Positions 24,201-33,513 of a stretch of DNA of 64,000 bases are shown one piece after another; positions within the stretch are counted from its first letter, which is position 1, and each line of letters opens with the position of its first letter. The translations under genes were made by a program, and so were the position numbers. Below the pieces are notes generated by a model that had not been told where the DNA came from, did no database searches, and saw only the letters and a program-made list of their open reading frames with translations. The stretch comes from Colias croceus (lineage: Eukaryota > Arthropoda > Insecta > Lepidoptera > Pieridae): NCBI RefSeq assembly GCF_905220415.1, contig NC_059561.1, forward strand, positions 4,480,001 to 4,544,000, read 5' to 3'.

Positions 24201-27200
24201 AAGTAGCGTTCTTCCACGCACATCATCAGCTGCGCGTCCCAGTCAGTGGCCATAACTTGATTAGCTAATTGTACTGGTACCTACTTTATTTCAGAATCTC
24301 GCGAACCCGCTTTCGTCCACGCTCTATCATCATGGGTCTAGTGTCTACCCACTCGGTGACCAGAGCGTGTAATTATTAAAATCATCATCACAGCCCATAA
24401 TATATTCCCACTGCTGGGACACGCGCGTCTCTTAAGGGATCAGTCCATTATCCATCCAATTAAAATAATATCCTAAAATTTATGTTATGTGTCTTTCAGA
24501 ATCTCGTGAAGCAGCGTTCGTCCACGCGCTGTCGTCAGCTGCGTTGGCCCACTCAGTGGCCAGAGCGTGTAGTCGGGGCGAACTCAATGAGTGTTCGTGT
24601 GATGCGAGAGTGAGGAAGCGGACTCCACGGCATTGGCAATGGGGAGGGTGTTCTGAGGTAATTGATTGGCAGAAGGCCTTTAAGTTGTGATTTAAACATT
24701 ATGCTTTATTTTGTTTGGAACCTTTTTTTTATACTTCATCCGAAGAATGGTGTAAACACATAACCAATGAAATTATACAAAATTCAACCATACCTTTGTG
24801 TATACTATTAATACTGAAAATAAAGAAAATGCTGTCATTATAAACACAGATGTAAAAAATTCTTGGAACTTCGCGTTAAAAAATGATATGCTTCACCATT
24901 TGAATCTTAAATAGTGCAAGCCTAGAGATCTAGTTAAAATGAAAATTGTGTTATTGGAGATACAGGAATTTTCACGATTAATAATAATTATCCCACATAA
25001 TAATGATTGCCTTCTTCTAACAAACCAGATTCGTATACTGATACGGAGGAAGAAGACTTTATCTCCGTAATAAACGAGAATTATAAACACAACTTACAGA
25101 TTTATGAAATGTATTAATATGGAAACATTTGCTTACAGGATATAAGATATGGAGAAATGTTCAGTCGCGATTTTGTTGATGCCAAAGAAGATAAGGAAAC
25201 TGATGAAGGGCTGATGAATTTACATAATAATGAAGCGGGACGTCGGGTAAGTTAAGGAAAACTTACTTACTCATATATAGATGTTGTTATAGTTATGATT
25301 TAATGACACCGTAATCAACTATATAACATAAATACATTATTTATTTAACTCTTCAAAGATCGCACTACAGTATAATTGTCCAATTATCAAAGCCTACCTG
25401 AACAATTTTATCAGATAGCATACGGAGCAGCTGCTTCTGCCTTTCGATCATTCATAGACCACAATCCACATACCTAGTTCCCGTTCCTGTGGGATTTCCG
25501 GGATAAAAAGTAGCCTATATTTTATTTTGGGTCTTCAGCTACCTACCGATTACAATGAAAGTGTTCAGTAGTATTTGCGTGCATCCTTACAAATTTTCGT
25601 ATTTTCTAATATTGGTATTGGTTTTACATCGATAACCTGTGCTCTATTATCCAGGCGGTAAGAATTTTCGTCGTCTTTTAATCACCCAGTTGAAGCCACA
25701 TAAGCAGTTAATAATATACTTCTATTTTCCAGGCGGTCCGTGGCCGCATGCAGCGTGTATGCAAGTGCCACGGCATGTCGGGCTCGTGCTCCGTGCGCGT
25801 GTGCTGGCGTCGCCTGCCGCAGTTACGGCTTGTTGGTGACGCGCTCACTACGCGGTATGAAGGCGCGTCGCATGTAAAGGTATATTTCAGCATATAAATG
25901 GTATAATTGTTAAGTATGCATAGGCGATTATTCTGTAACTTTATAAAAGAGCAGCGAGTACTACAGCATCTTTGGTATAGTAAAAGCGTTTATACATTTA
26001 GCTGTCCTGTCCCGTAATAGCTGCTAACAAGATATAAAAAAAACTTTAAACTGATAGCGGAATTACTTTAACTAATAAGTAAATTTGCAATTATAATATA
26101 AATTAACTATATCAGTTATCATAAAGGTTACTCCGCAAAATTTAAGGAAAGTTCATTTCTAAACTGTAAATAGAGCTCGTCGTTGCACAACGCGGAAGTT
26201 ACTTCGAATATAATTACAAAATTTTGACTTACACTCTAAGAAATAAATTAATGTAAGGTAAAAGCATCAGTAGATGACCACTTAAGGAGACAGAATATTC
26301 TTTTTAAATGTTTGACTTTAATTATCATATGAATTCAGTAAGTTTCTTTTTTTGGAAACCTTGTGAAATGTGTTTTAACATAATATGAACAAGCATTTCA
26401 CCACGTACATTCGACCATCGAATATACTTAAAAAAAATTAAAAATGATCTTTTATTAGAAATTTAGTAGTTGACCATCTAAAAACTAGAAGATGACCATA
26501 TTTTGCATCAGTAGGTGACCACTCAGATGCTACAATTTTAATTGGGTTATTTGTTAAATAAGATGAAAATAAAACGTTTCATTTGAAATATAATAATAAT
26601 AAGGCCTTTTTAAGCCTATAATTTAAATAAAAAAACGACGTGTGGCACTCGGGGACTGCCGCGGTAAAGTTAATGCATGCTATGCCTTCAAGCCAAACCT
26701 CCGCCCGTCGGAGTGGGGAGCGTGAGGTTTTTTCGTTACGTAATTTCTCGATTCGGTCCCCGCGCTCAATAAAGCAGCTTCAGTATAATTTAGGAATGCG
26801 CCCCTTTTCCCAGGCATCTACAAAATAAAAATTGGTTTTAGTAATAGACCATAGCCATAAATTCGTACCATAAAGTTAGTCAACTACTAAAGAAAATCAA
26901 TCTATTGTTAAAGTAAATAAAATAGTTTATTTTAATTAATTATTATATGCAGTATATTTAAAAGATACAGAGCTTAATCAAAAGTTGACCACCATGGTCA
27001 ATTACTAGAAAATCATAGTCAAACGGTAATTCGGTAATGGACCACCATGGTCAATTACTAGAAAAACACAGTCAAACGGAATCAGTATTGGACCACCCCC
27101 ACATCTCAATTTTGTCAACAAATCTTTAAATTTTAATTACTCTGTCATTTAAATAAACCATAAGCGAATAAGAAACGAAAAACACTTACCGTCAACAAGG

Positions 27201-28957
27201 TGACAAAATTCCTAGTATTCAGCTTCAAACTTTTTCAATCTCTACGAATATTATTACAAAAAACGAATTTATTGATTTTATGGTCCGTCAATCAACAAAC
27301 AACTTGCAACCATTTACTATATTTGACAGATATGGATGCGCAATTTTCGCGCCTATTTGACCAGATAGCAGCTCTAACTCGAATGAGTTTTTAAAATTGC
27401 CGCGAATTCTTATTATAACGGTTTATGTGCATATTTAGCGGTCAACTACAGGTACATGGTCAACTACTAGTGACTTTACCCCTATGGTGTGTTTATAGAA
27501 GTAGCGTTGCAGTTGTAGTATATGGTTTATTATATAATTTCAGGTGGTAGAGCGGAAAAGGGGCAAAAATATAAGAAAGCTGCGACCGATACACTCTGAT
27601 ATGAAGAAGCCTAATAAAACTGATCTTGTTTATCTCGAAGATTCGCCTGATTACTGCGAACCTAATGACGAGTAAGTATAATTAATAGTTTGAAAACTGG
27701 TCGCAATAAATAATGTTTCATTAGAAGTAACAAGAAAAAAAAATTCATTTATTGAACAATTTGTGGGTTAGGTACAAACATGTAACATTTGGACCCCAAA
27801 CTAGGACAGCTTGTATTTTGGGGTCCACCTTCCTTAATGACACAATAATAACAGAACTATAGCATAATAAAAAATAATATTTAAATAAATAAAAAGACGT
27901 AGAAGAAATTCTGTCGCCATTTTCGAGCTACAATTTTAATTGTAAGAATTTTGTTCTGCAATTCTCACAGAATGCGAGTCATAGTTTCATACTACATATT
28001 ATTGTTCCACTATCAGCTCATGCAGGAATTTATCGTTGTCATAATGCTATCTATATTTCACTTTTTCATGCTATAAACTGCTCAGATTATACTACTACGT
28101 AGCAAACGAAACTTTTTTTTAAATTGTATGATAGTGAAGCGCTTGATCTCGCCTGATGGTAAGCTGAGATGTGGCCTAAGGGCTAAGATGGAGCGCGCTT
28201 CCCAACTTGCACAAAGTACAATAATTATTTTACCATCGTATTTCCTTCCTCTTCTATTTACGTCATACCTTTTTGCCTGTACTTCGAAAACCAATACTGT
28301 ATGTCTTTTGTCCATACCTTTTTTGCGTCTACTTTGGAAGATAATACTGTATCTCTTTTGTCCATACCTTCTTTGCTTCTACTTTGTCCATTCATACCTT
28401 TTTACCTTTACTCTGGAAGGTTAATATTGCGTCTCTTTTCTCATTCATCATTATTAATCGACTTCAAAAAAAAGGAGGAGGTTATCAATTCGGCTGGTAG
28501 GTATGTTTTTTTTTTATGTATGTACACCGATTACTCCGAGGTATCTGAATTAATTTACCTGATTCTTTTTTTGTTCGATGCGGGATGGTGAATAGGTCCC
28601 ATAAAATTTTATTCGGATAGGCCCAGTAGTTTATTTTATGAGAATTTATGTCTGTATTACAATGTTGAGTGCAAGTTTGAAGTCGGTTGTTTTTAACGCA
28701 GTTATCACTTGTTTTGTCTATTATGTTATCGGAAAGTTATCGTATCATCTCCCAGGCTGGGTATCCTGGGCACGCGCGGGCGCACGTGCAACCGCACGTC
28801 GGCGGCGCTGGACGGGTGCCGGCTGCTGTGCTGCGGGCGCGGCTACCAGACGCGCGTGCGCGACCACGAGGAGAAGTGCCGCTGCCGCTTCGTGTGGTGC
28901 TGCCGCGTGCACTGCGAGCTCTGCAGGTCCAAGCGGGACCATCATGTGTGCAACTAG
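15109..28957 (+). CDS. WntA: Wnt ligand gene, probably WntA (7 of about 8 coding exons)
   Basis: This gene encodes a secreted, lipid-modified Wnt glycoprotein that would bind Frizzled receptors. Coding exons are 15109-15256, 22245-22365, 24500-24657, 25139-25246, 25733-25879, 27544-27671 and 28756-28957, all with AG/GT borders and matching phases (entry phase needs two upstream bases). Together they give 336 residues. Visible family marks are the ECQHQFRNSRWNCS block, ACSRGELNECSCD, the RWGGCS-like WQWGGCSE, LMNLHNNEAGRR, the acylation loop CKCHGMSGSCSVRVCW, LVYLEDSPDYCE, and the terminal knot LLCCGRGY...RFVWCCRVHCELC. Typical Wnts have 350-370 residues, so only a short first exon with the signal peptide is missing. 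The sequence resembles vertebrate Wnt4 and Wnt16. Lepidoptera lack both but keep WntA, hence the assignment by elimination. Certain as a Wnt; subfamily about 70 percent. Confidence 0.9.
15970..16140 (-). repeat. Dispersed retroelement tail (CCCGCGG type)
   Basis: Contains GCTGAAGAGTTTGTTTATTT, GAACGCGCTAAT and, at the other end, CGGCTAAAACCGCG. It matches 44729-44880, and the 1397-1575 element in the opposite orientation. Lies in the first Wnt intron. Confidence 0.5.
16812..17556 (+). repeat. Composite repeat with Helitron-like and SINE-like ends
   Basis: It begins with the reversed Helitron end CTAGTGGTCCGCCCCGGC, passes into the 'GTAGCCTATGTCCTTTCTCG' module, and after about 500 bp of other sequence resumes with CATGCAAATTGGTTCAGTAG and ends TTATAATATTAG. 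The standard module (18152-18372) is therefore split here by roughly 0.5 kb. Confidence 0.45.
18152..18372 (+). repeat. Abundant CCCGCGGCATCGCCCGCG retroelement tail
   Basis: Runs from CTAGCTTTCCTCCCGCGGC through CCCGTGGGATTTCCGGGATA and (CAGA)n to TTATAATATTAG. The same module is at 54129-54355, with shorter forms at 25470-25616, 30615-30838, 33514-33705 and 57705-57927. Confidence 0.6.
19061..19230 (+). mobile_element. 170-bp non-autonomous Helitron
   Basis: Begins TCTTAATATATAAAAATC directly after an A and ends CGGACCGCTAG directly before a T, so the insertion is A^TC...CTAG^T. A GGCGAAGCC hairpin lies about 15 nt before the CTAG end. A near-identical copy lies at 41615-41783 on the other strand. 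Confidence 0.75.
19592..20056 (+). repeat. LINE-type 3' end (GGCCGGTTTTT family)
   Basis: Starts TTTTAGGGTTCCG, contains the CCGTCCGTCTGTATGTCCGT tract, and ends CGAGTCCCACTCGCATTTGG and CCGGTTTTTAT. This is a common lepidopteran non-LTR tail. It is nested inside the 18.5-20.4 kb transposon. Confidence 0.55.
20495..20640 (+). repeat. Second half of split retroelement tail
   Basis: TATAGCTATCTAACAGGGAA through GCGCGTTCAAACAAACAAAC to TTATAATATGAAG continues the element whose first half is at 18420-18505. The 1.9-kb transposon lies between the halves. Confidence 0.5.
21098..21312 (+). repeat. Dispersed retroelement tail, family 3
   Basis: Contains TCATTGCCAAGTATCATCAA and GCGAGAAAGAGTAACAAACA and ends near 'GGTATTAGTACGATAGGA'. 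A relative is at 63633-63857. Intronic to the Wnt gene. Confidence 0.45.
22008..22059 (+). pseudogene. Ghost copy of the 5' edge of Wnt exon 2
   Basis: The sequence AGAAAATACCAACTTCTA, then a polypyrimidine tract, CAG and GTGTTACAAACG repeats what surrounds the true acceptor at 22201-22256. After these 12 exon bases the match to the real exon is lost. A third copy of the intronic AGAAAATACCAACTTCTA lies at 22166-22183 without exon sequence. This is a partial, decayed tandem duplication. Confidence 0.65.
22245..22365 (+). CDS. WntA: Wnt gene, coding exon 2 (as recognised)
   Basis: Acceptor TATATATTTCAG, then VLQTGAMQAVEECQHQFRNS and RWNCSTVENSTDIFGGVLKF, with donor A|GTAAGT. It carries the near-invariant RWNCS glycosylation site. 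It ends in phase 1, completed by the first two bases of the next exon. Confidence 0.9.
24192..24252 (+). pseudogene. Ghost copy A of Wnt exon 3
   Basis: After an acceptor-like CTCTTCTAG the sequence tracks the first 60 bases of exon 3 (GCGAAGTAGCGTTCTTCCAC against GTGAAGCAGCGTTCGTCCAC; CAGTCAGTGGCC against CACTCAGTGGCC) but has at least two single-base deletions that break the Wnt frame. Homology stops after the SVA-equivalent codons. Confidence 0.7.
24295..24372 (+). pseudogene. Ghost copy B of Wnt exon 3
   Basis: A good acceptor TTTATTTCAG leads into AATCTCGCGAACCCGCTTTC, which reads SREPAFVHALSS in the Wnt frame before a shift and an in-frame TAG. The tail CGGTGACCAGAGCGTGTA still matches exon 3. 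It lies 103 bp after ghost A and 205 bp (about twice 103) before the true exon, which suggests tandem triplication followed by decay. Confidence 0.7.
24500..24657 (+). CDS. WntA: Wnt gene, coding exon 3
   Basis: Acceptor GTGTCTTTCAG, donor GAG|GTAATT. It encodes SREAAFVHALSSAALAHSVA, then RACSRGELNECSCD and WQWGGCSE. It is markedly GC-richer than its flanking introns. The region AFVHALSSA...ACS..EL..CSCD is diagnostic of Wnt proteins. Confidence 0.92.
25139..25246 (+). CDS. WntA: Wnt gene, coding exon 4
   Basis: Acceptor TTTGCTTACAG, donor CGG|GTAAGT, 36 codons in phase 0. It reads DIRYGEMFSRDFVDAKEDKE and then LMNLHNNEAGRR, the conserved Wnt NLHNNEAGR helix. The acidic, lysine-rich linker DAKEDKETDEG is the variable part. 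Confidence 0.92.
25470..25616 (+). repeat. Retroelement tail, short form
   Basis: TAGTTCCCGTTCCTGTGGGA through ATTTGCGTGCATCC to 'TTTTCTAATATTGG'. Truncated member of the family at 33514-33705, in the Wnt intron upstream of exon 5. Confidence 0.45.
25733..25879 (+). CDS. WntA: Wnt gene, coding exon 5 (acylation loop)
   Basis: Acceptor CTATTTTCCAG, donor AAG|GTATAT, 49 codons. It carries CKCHGMSGSCSVRVCWRRLP. The serine in the MSGSC motif is the site palmitoleoylated by Porcupine in Wnts generally, and the surrounding four cysteines are present. It is GC-rich compared with the introns. Confidence 0.93.
26256..27482. mobile_element. 1.2-kb TIR transposon with TAGTTGACCA words
   Basis: The left end TAAGGTAAAAGCATCAGTAG and the right end (complement TAGGGGTAAAGTCACTAGTAG) are diverged inverted repeats. 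The word AGTAGWTGACCA or its complement recurs at 26269, 26465, 26510, 26985, 27042, 27090, 27440 and 27460. Two copies sit in a 52-bp tandem (26986-27095). The GC-richer middle (26635-26825) differs in composition and looks like a nested insertion. Its end design resembles the element at 18.5-20.4 kb. Intron of the Wnt gene. Confidence 0.55.
27544..27671 (+). CDS. WntA: Wnt gene, coding exon 6
   Basis: Acceptor TATAATTTCAG, donor GA|GTAAGT. It reads VVERKRGKNIRKLRPIHSDM and LVYLEDSPDYCEPND. The basic linker followed by (D/E)LVYLE.SP(D/N)YC marks the boundary between the N-terminal domain and the C-terminal knot. Confidence 0.92.
28265..28450 (+). repeat. Short pyrimidine-rich tandem repeat
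   Basis: A unit of about 50 bp (CTTTTGTCCATACCTT, then CTACTTTGGAAG, then AATACTGTATCT) is repeated nearly three times with indels. It produces the apparent open frames here, which are not genes. Confidence 0.55.
28457..28706 (-). repeat. LINE-like tail close to the last Wnt exon
   Basis: Contains CACCGATTACTCCGAGGT, ATAGGCCCAGTAGTTT and GAAGTCGGTTGTTTTTAACG. The same family is at 5140-5700. It ends only about 50 bp upstream of the acceptor of the last Wnt exon. Confidence 0.45.
28756..28957 (+). CDS. WntA: Wnt gene, last coding exon
   Basis: Acceptor ATCATCTCCCAG. It reads ELGILGTRGRTCNRTSAALD, then LLCCGRGYQTRV and the CRCRFVWCCRVHCELC knot, ending HHVCN and TAG at 28955-28957. This is the Frizzled-contacting cysteine-rich end. 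GC content is very high for this window. A possible 3'UTR donor (AACAG|GTATGA) lies about 40 nt after the stop. No polyadenylation site could be assigned. Confidence 0.93.
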
Positions 28958-29434
28958 CTTCGAGATGTTACAGTAAACAGTTGTCACAGTAAACAGGTAT
29001 GAACAGTAGCGAATCTGAAACGTACAAAATTTAAGCCCGCGGCATAGCCCGCGCAGTCAAAGCACAGATTAGAGAATAGTTACTTCGTAACAGATACATC
29101 ACTCCCATACAAAAGCTAAAATACCTACGCTATATTTACCTACAAAATGCGCCGCAACTCGGCTGCAGTAAGAAATGTACTCTACGAACACGCACCGAGA
29201 AGCGAGTTTCCCGCGCACGCCGCGTGATTGCGTCATCAAACGAAAACTTTAGGGTTGTACCGAGCGCGTAAATTAAACACAGAGTTGCTGAAACACTTAA
29301 TTTTTTATTGTTAATTATATTTGTTACTTTATACAATAAAAAAAATGAAATCTTATTGATAGTAGTTGTTTCCTTCGGTTTCACCCGCGTGGACCCGCTA
29401 TATGTGTCTCCTGGATAAAAAGTAGCCTGGTAGG

Positions 29435-29554
29435 TTTGTGAGTTTCTTTGTTACTGCGTGGCTCGGGTTCCTGTTTAGGCAATTGAAAAAAAGACAATTC
29501 CTTGTTATTCACTCTTGAACTCCGACACCCGTCCACATCGCAATAACCGGGCAT
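29435..29554 (-). pseudogene. THAP zinc-finger N-terminal relic
   Basis: From an ATG at 29554 in good context (ACCAAGATGC) the minus strand reads MPGYCDVDGCRSSRVNNKEL then SFFQLPKQE. The C-x4-C pair and the FFxLPK strand match the start of a THAP domain. The frame then runs into repeat sequence (29360-29435) before the W and C-x2-H residues that complete the domain, so it is a broken fragment. GC-rich sequence upstream (29555-29616 and 30557-30600) may be its former promoter, now split by a hAT element. THAP domains occur in P-element transposases and host genes; origin undecided. Confidence 0.5.
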
Positions 29555-29624
29555 CTTGGTAGCGAGCGCGGGAAACGTGACGCGAGTGCGCAGTCTCGCG
29601 TGTGCCAACCAACTGCCGCTTGGG

Positions 29625-30548
29625 CAGTGTTGCCAGCACACAGAAAAAAAAATCTCCAGCTTAATAAAAAAAAAATCTCTAGATTTATTCATATTTTAAC
29701 CTAAAAAAATCTCCAAAATTCACTAACTAATTAATTTTATCAAGGGTTAAGTATTAAATAAAATTACAAGTTATTTGTTAAGGAACATAATTTTAATCAT
29801 AACAATAATAATTATTAATCTTAGTGACAAGTTAAAAAGCAACATAAGTATTTAAAAAACAATTTTACTTAAGTATATCAAAACGTTAGGTTAGAAATCC
29901 ACATTAAATACTTCGTTTGGTATTTCTTCGTCATCTTGACACGGTGACGGATCCACTGATGTAGACGGTTGAGATGGATCAATTTTTGAGTATTTCAAAT
30001 TTCTGCCAACAGCAGAGATCACATCGCTCGGGAGCTCATAGCTATAACAGGTTTTCTTCATTATTTTTAGTTGGTTTCTTATGAAGAGAATAGAGTAGGT
30101 CTACACTCTGGCGTGGGGATTCCCGTCTTCAAGGGCGCGTGGGCATTTAGTAACATTTTATGAGTGATTATTTACCTCACAAAATCATTAATATATGTAG
30201 CTGTATCAAGATATCAAAAAGTTTGTTGACTAATTTCTCGTATTTACCTCTTATTTAACAAATAAAAAAACCTTATTAATAAATTAATTGTAAACGTATT
30301 TATTTATTTAAATATTATGTTAAATAAATAATAGGTACATTAATTATTTATTCCAAAAAGAAAGAAATAAAACGATCATATGCGTTGTATTTGGCGTATA
30401 ATAGAGAAAAAAGAAAAATATGGCAGATTTTGAAAATATCATTGAAAATCACCAGATATTTTTTTAGTGATATTTTTTCCAAAATTTCACCATGTAGCCT
30501 CTAAAAATCACTAAATCTAGCGACAAAATTACCAAACTGGCAACACTG
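29625..30548. mobile_element. hAT MITE with perfect 8-bp target duplication
   Basis: Ends CAGTGTTGCCAG (29625-29636) and CTGGCAACACTG (30537-30548) are exact inverted repeats. The 8 bases CGCTTGGG flank both sides (29617-29624 and 30549-30556), the hallmark of hAT insertion. The interior is AT-rich, with CTCCAGC/CTCTAG-type subterminal repeats and no transposase. The intact duplication suggests a fairly young insertion. Confidence 0.9.
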
Positions 30549-30614
30549 CGCTTGGGTCGGTACCGACCTACTGTGCGGTAGGCACTTATAGCGCGACCTT
30601 GAGCGAGTGACGGA

Positions 30615-30838
30615 GGCCTGGTCAAAGACAAACTCGCATAGTTCCCGTTCCCGTGGGATTTCCGGAATAAAACCTATCCTATGTCCCAGGGGTAATAAGT
30701 AGCCTATATCCTTTCTCGGGTATCAAAATATCTCTTTACCAATTTCATGCAAATTGGTTCAGTAATTAAGGCGTGATTGAATAACAGACACACAGACAGA
30801 GTTACTTTCGCATTTATAATATTAAAAATATAGTATGG
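30615..30838 (+). repeat. Retroelement tail (CCCGTGGGATTTCCGG family)
   Basis: Runs from GTCAAAGACAAACTCGCAT through the CAGACACACAGACAGA tract to TTATAATATTAAAAATATAG. Same family as 18152-18372. Confidence 0.55.
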
Positions 30839-31381
30839 ATTTGTTGAATACTTATAAATTGTTTTGTTTCAATCAGAAAAAAGATTGCGTGATATTTGCT
30901 AAGACCCCGTAATTACAAGTTTATTCGCGATTTACAAAACAATTGATCCTATTGCTACAATAGATCGTAGGTAATTTAATCAGAAAGACTTAGTTAAGCT
31001 ACTGTTCATATTCTATTTACTATGTTTTTTTTTGTACCAATATGACGATAAAATGTGTTGATGTGTTGAATGCAGAATGTTCTGATTCTTAACGAACGAC
31101 GACATCATTGCAATTCGGAAAATGAGACGTTTTGTATCTTGAAAACACTGTAATTCTGAATTTTTTTTTACAATTTGAAATATGAATTGATTTCATTGCA
31201 TATAGTTATGTTAGCTTGAAGTTATATTTCAATTTTGTTAATTAAAAGTACTGTTTCTTACACAAGTCTAAGGTTTTAGCTGCTTAAATCACGTCGAAAA
31301 GAATGTTTGGTGAAACAATAAATAAACTAATAATTATAATTCTTCTAGCACAATAGCATGTAAGACAGTAAGAGCATTTTT

Positions 31382-31540
31382 GAAGTGACACTTCTGTAGG
31401 CGCGTTGTAAAATTTCAAGTCGCGTCATGGCAATACCGTCACGTCATGGAGAAAAGCGACGATTTCGGTATCTTTGAATATTACCAAGGAAGTTTCACTT
31501 CTGACACGTGTGCTCGGCACACACGCTCTTTTTATAATTC
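31382..31540. repeat. Palindrome-ended repeat (GAAGTGAAACTTC family)
   Basis: Inverted ends GAAGTGACACTTCTGTAGG and CCAAGGAAGTTTCACTTC, followed by ACACGTGTGCTCGGCACACA. Two further copies are at 38668-38829 and 59578-59700. Unclassified MITE-like family. Confidence 0.55.
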
Positions 31541-31617
31541 TGGTATTTCAACAATAAAATCATAATAATATTGTATTTGAGACAATGGATACTTGCGTTA
31601 TCAAAATGTTTGTATTA

Positions 31618-31761
31618 GAGCCGATTTTTCCATCCTTGGTTAAAATTTATCTGTCCAATAAAGTATTACACGAACATATTAAAATGTCACCTGTAAACTG
31701 GCAAATACGGACAGTAATTATTCGATGAATAAGTTTTAACCAAGGATTGAAAAATCAGCCC
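31618..31761. mobile_element. PIF/Harbinger-like MITE, copy 1
   Basis: The inverted ends are GAGCCGATTTTTCCATCC and the complement of GGGCTGATTTTTCAATCC. TTA sits on both sides (31615-31617 and 31762-31764) as a 3-bp target duplication, the Harbinger signature. A sister copy is at 48026-48198. Confidence 0.75.
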
Positions 31762-31764
31762 TTA

Positions 31765-33510
31765 GTATACCTAATTTATGTTATTCATGCTTAGAATAAG
31801 TTTTTTCAATGGACTGATTTATTTAATATAATTCTTAGCATTATGTAATTTTAATAAGCTTTAATATTATTTACAGTATTAACTACTAACTTATTATATT
31901 TTACGTTTTATGTAAAAAGTTGTACATAGTTTCTTTGTTAATATTTTAGTTTAGATATTAAATAATTTAATTCTGATTTATGTTGCTGTATCATTGACTT
32001 ATTTAAGTTTATTTCAATATTGTGCTTGTATTTATTTATTTTTATTTATTTCATTTATTTCAGATTAATATAATATCCTTAAATTTGTTAGTAAAATAAA
32101 AAATAAAAAGTAATTTATGAAAAATTTCGTGAGAATTTATTTTTCAAAATATGTATAATTTTTTCAGCGTTGTTCAAATACCATTTACCTAATTACATAT
32201 AATACAATTACGTTTAATTATTGCGTTCTATTTGTAGACATTTTTTTTTATTTAACATGTACCTACCCCGCAATAACATTAATATTTATATTAATATTTC
32301 ATAAATGTAAATAAATTCGCAATATGTACTTATTAGTGTTAAGTTATTTTTACGTTCTACCTCAGAAGGGAATCTTTTAATTCAATCTTCATGTTTTAAA
32401 ATAATAAGCATTGTACATTATTGATAATAATTATTTAGTAAATTATTTTATTAGATTGTGATAGCTTTCACTAAAATTGGGGGCGATTCTATTACGATAC
32501 TGTTTCTTATTTTTCATAAATTTATGCAAAAAGTTTTTATAAAATTTTTAATCTGTGAACTCTATTGCCATGGACTCTTTCCCTCCAAAAACAATTTATT
32601 ATGTGACGTCATAGCGATAACAAAGTTTAAAAAGTTTTTTTAAATAAATCAATTAAAAATAATATTATTTGCATGGTATTACCTACTATATTATTTGTAT
32701 TGAAAAAATGAAATCATCAGCTGATAGGTATCATCAGCTGTCCTTTTCTTTCCCAACTGATAAGAGTGAGAGGTAATGCTTGAATGTAATAGAATCACCG
32801 TCAATATAATTTTCTTAACTTATATCTAATGTACTTATGCATGTAAATAATACTTATTATGTGTACATCATACAATTTAGAATAATTTAATGGATTTTAT
32901 ACAATAATCTTAACAGTTTAAGGCAGTATTGTAATTATTATTACGAATATTTTTTAAATTACATATTACCTACCATATGCAATGTCTTACCTATATAATT
33001 TTAAAACAGTAGAAATATTCGTCGAACCTACCATAAATATTAATAAATTAATTTATAATAAAGTTAATACCAAATTTAACTTAAAATTTTAGTACTTTTC
33101 ATTAATAGAAATCGTTTCGTATGTTATAAAGCTTAATATTAATAATTGTATAATAGCAGGATACTGCATTGTTAGGTTCAATCAAAGACTCATTATAACC
33201 GTTTTTAAGATAATAGTTAGGTATCGGTGTAAATTACGTAATAAAATGTATTTAAAAACAATGTCTTTTATTTTAATTGTTTACTATTTGATATACCTAT
33301 CCCAAATTTGTTTTTTAGCCTTCATAGATTCTGTTTTTATTAAAAACATTTAGGGAGCATTGATATTTACATTACTAAGATTACTAAGATTTTAAAGTAG
33401 AGTTTGATTTAGAGTCGAATAGTTTCGAATGCTGTATTTAAACGTTTAAATTCAAAGTAAAAGCCTGTATTCAGCTATAAAGGAAAGTTGTGTAAGTTTA
33501 GGTATAGTTT
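31765..33510. other. AT-rich intergenic sequence
   Basis: No gene or RNA recognised. It contains several AATAAA motifs and homopolymer tracts, and may include the 3'UTR end of the Wnt gene if that UTR is very long, but nothing in the sequence shows where transcription stops. Confidence 0.4.
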
Positions 33511-33513
33511 ACT

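Noticed and set aside
28638..28992. Four overlapping open frames of 80-112 codons at the last Wnt exon.
   Set aside because: Only the frame ending HHVCN at 28957 continues the Wnt protein; the others are shadows created by high GC content.
29381..29692. 103-codon minus-strand frame taken as a whole protein.
   Set aside because: Its N-terminal part lies in the hAT element and its C-terminal part in a retroelement tail; only the middle THAP piece is meaningful.
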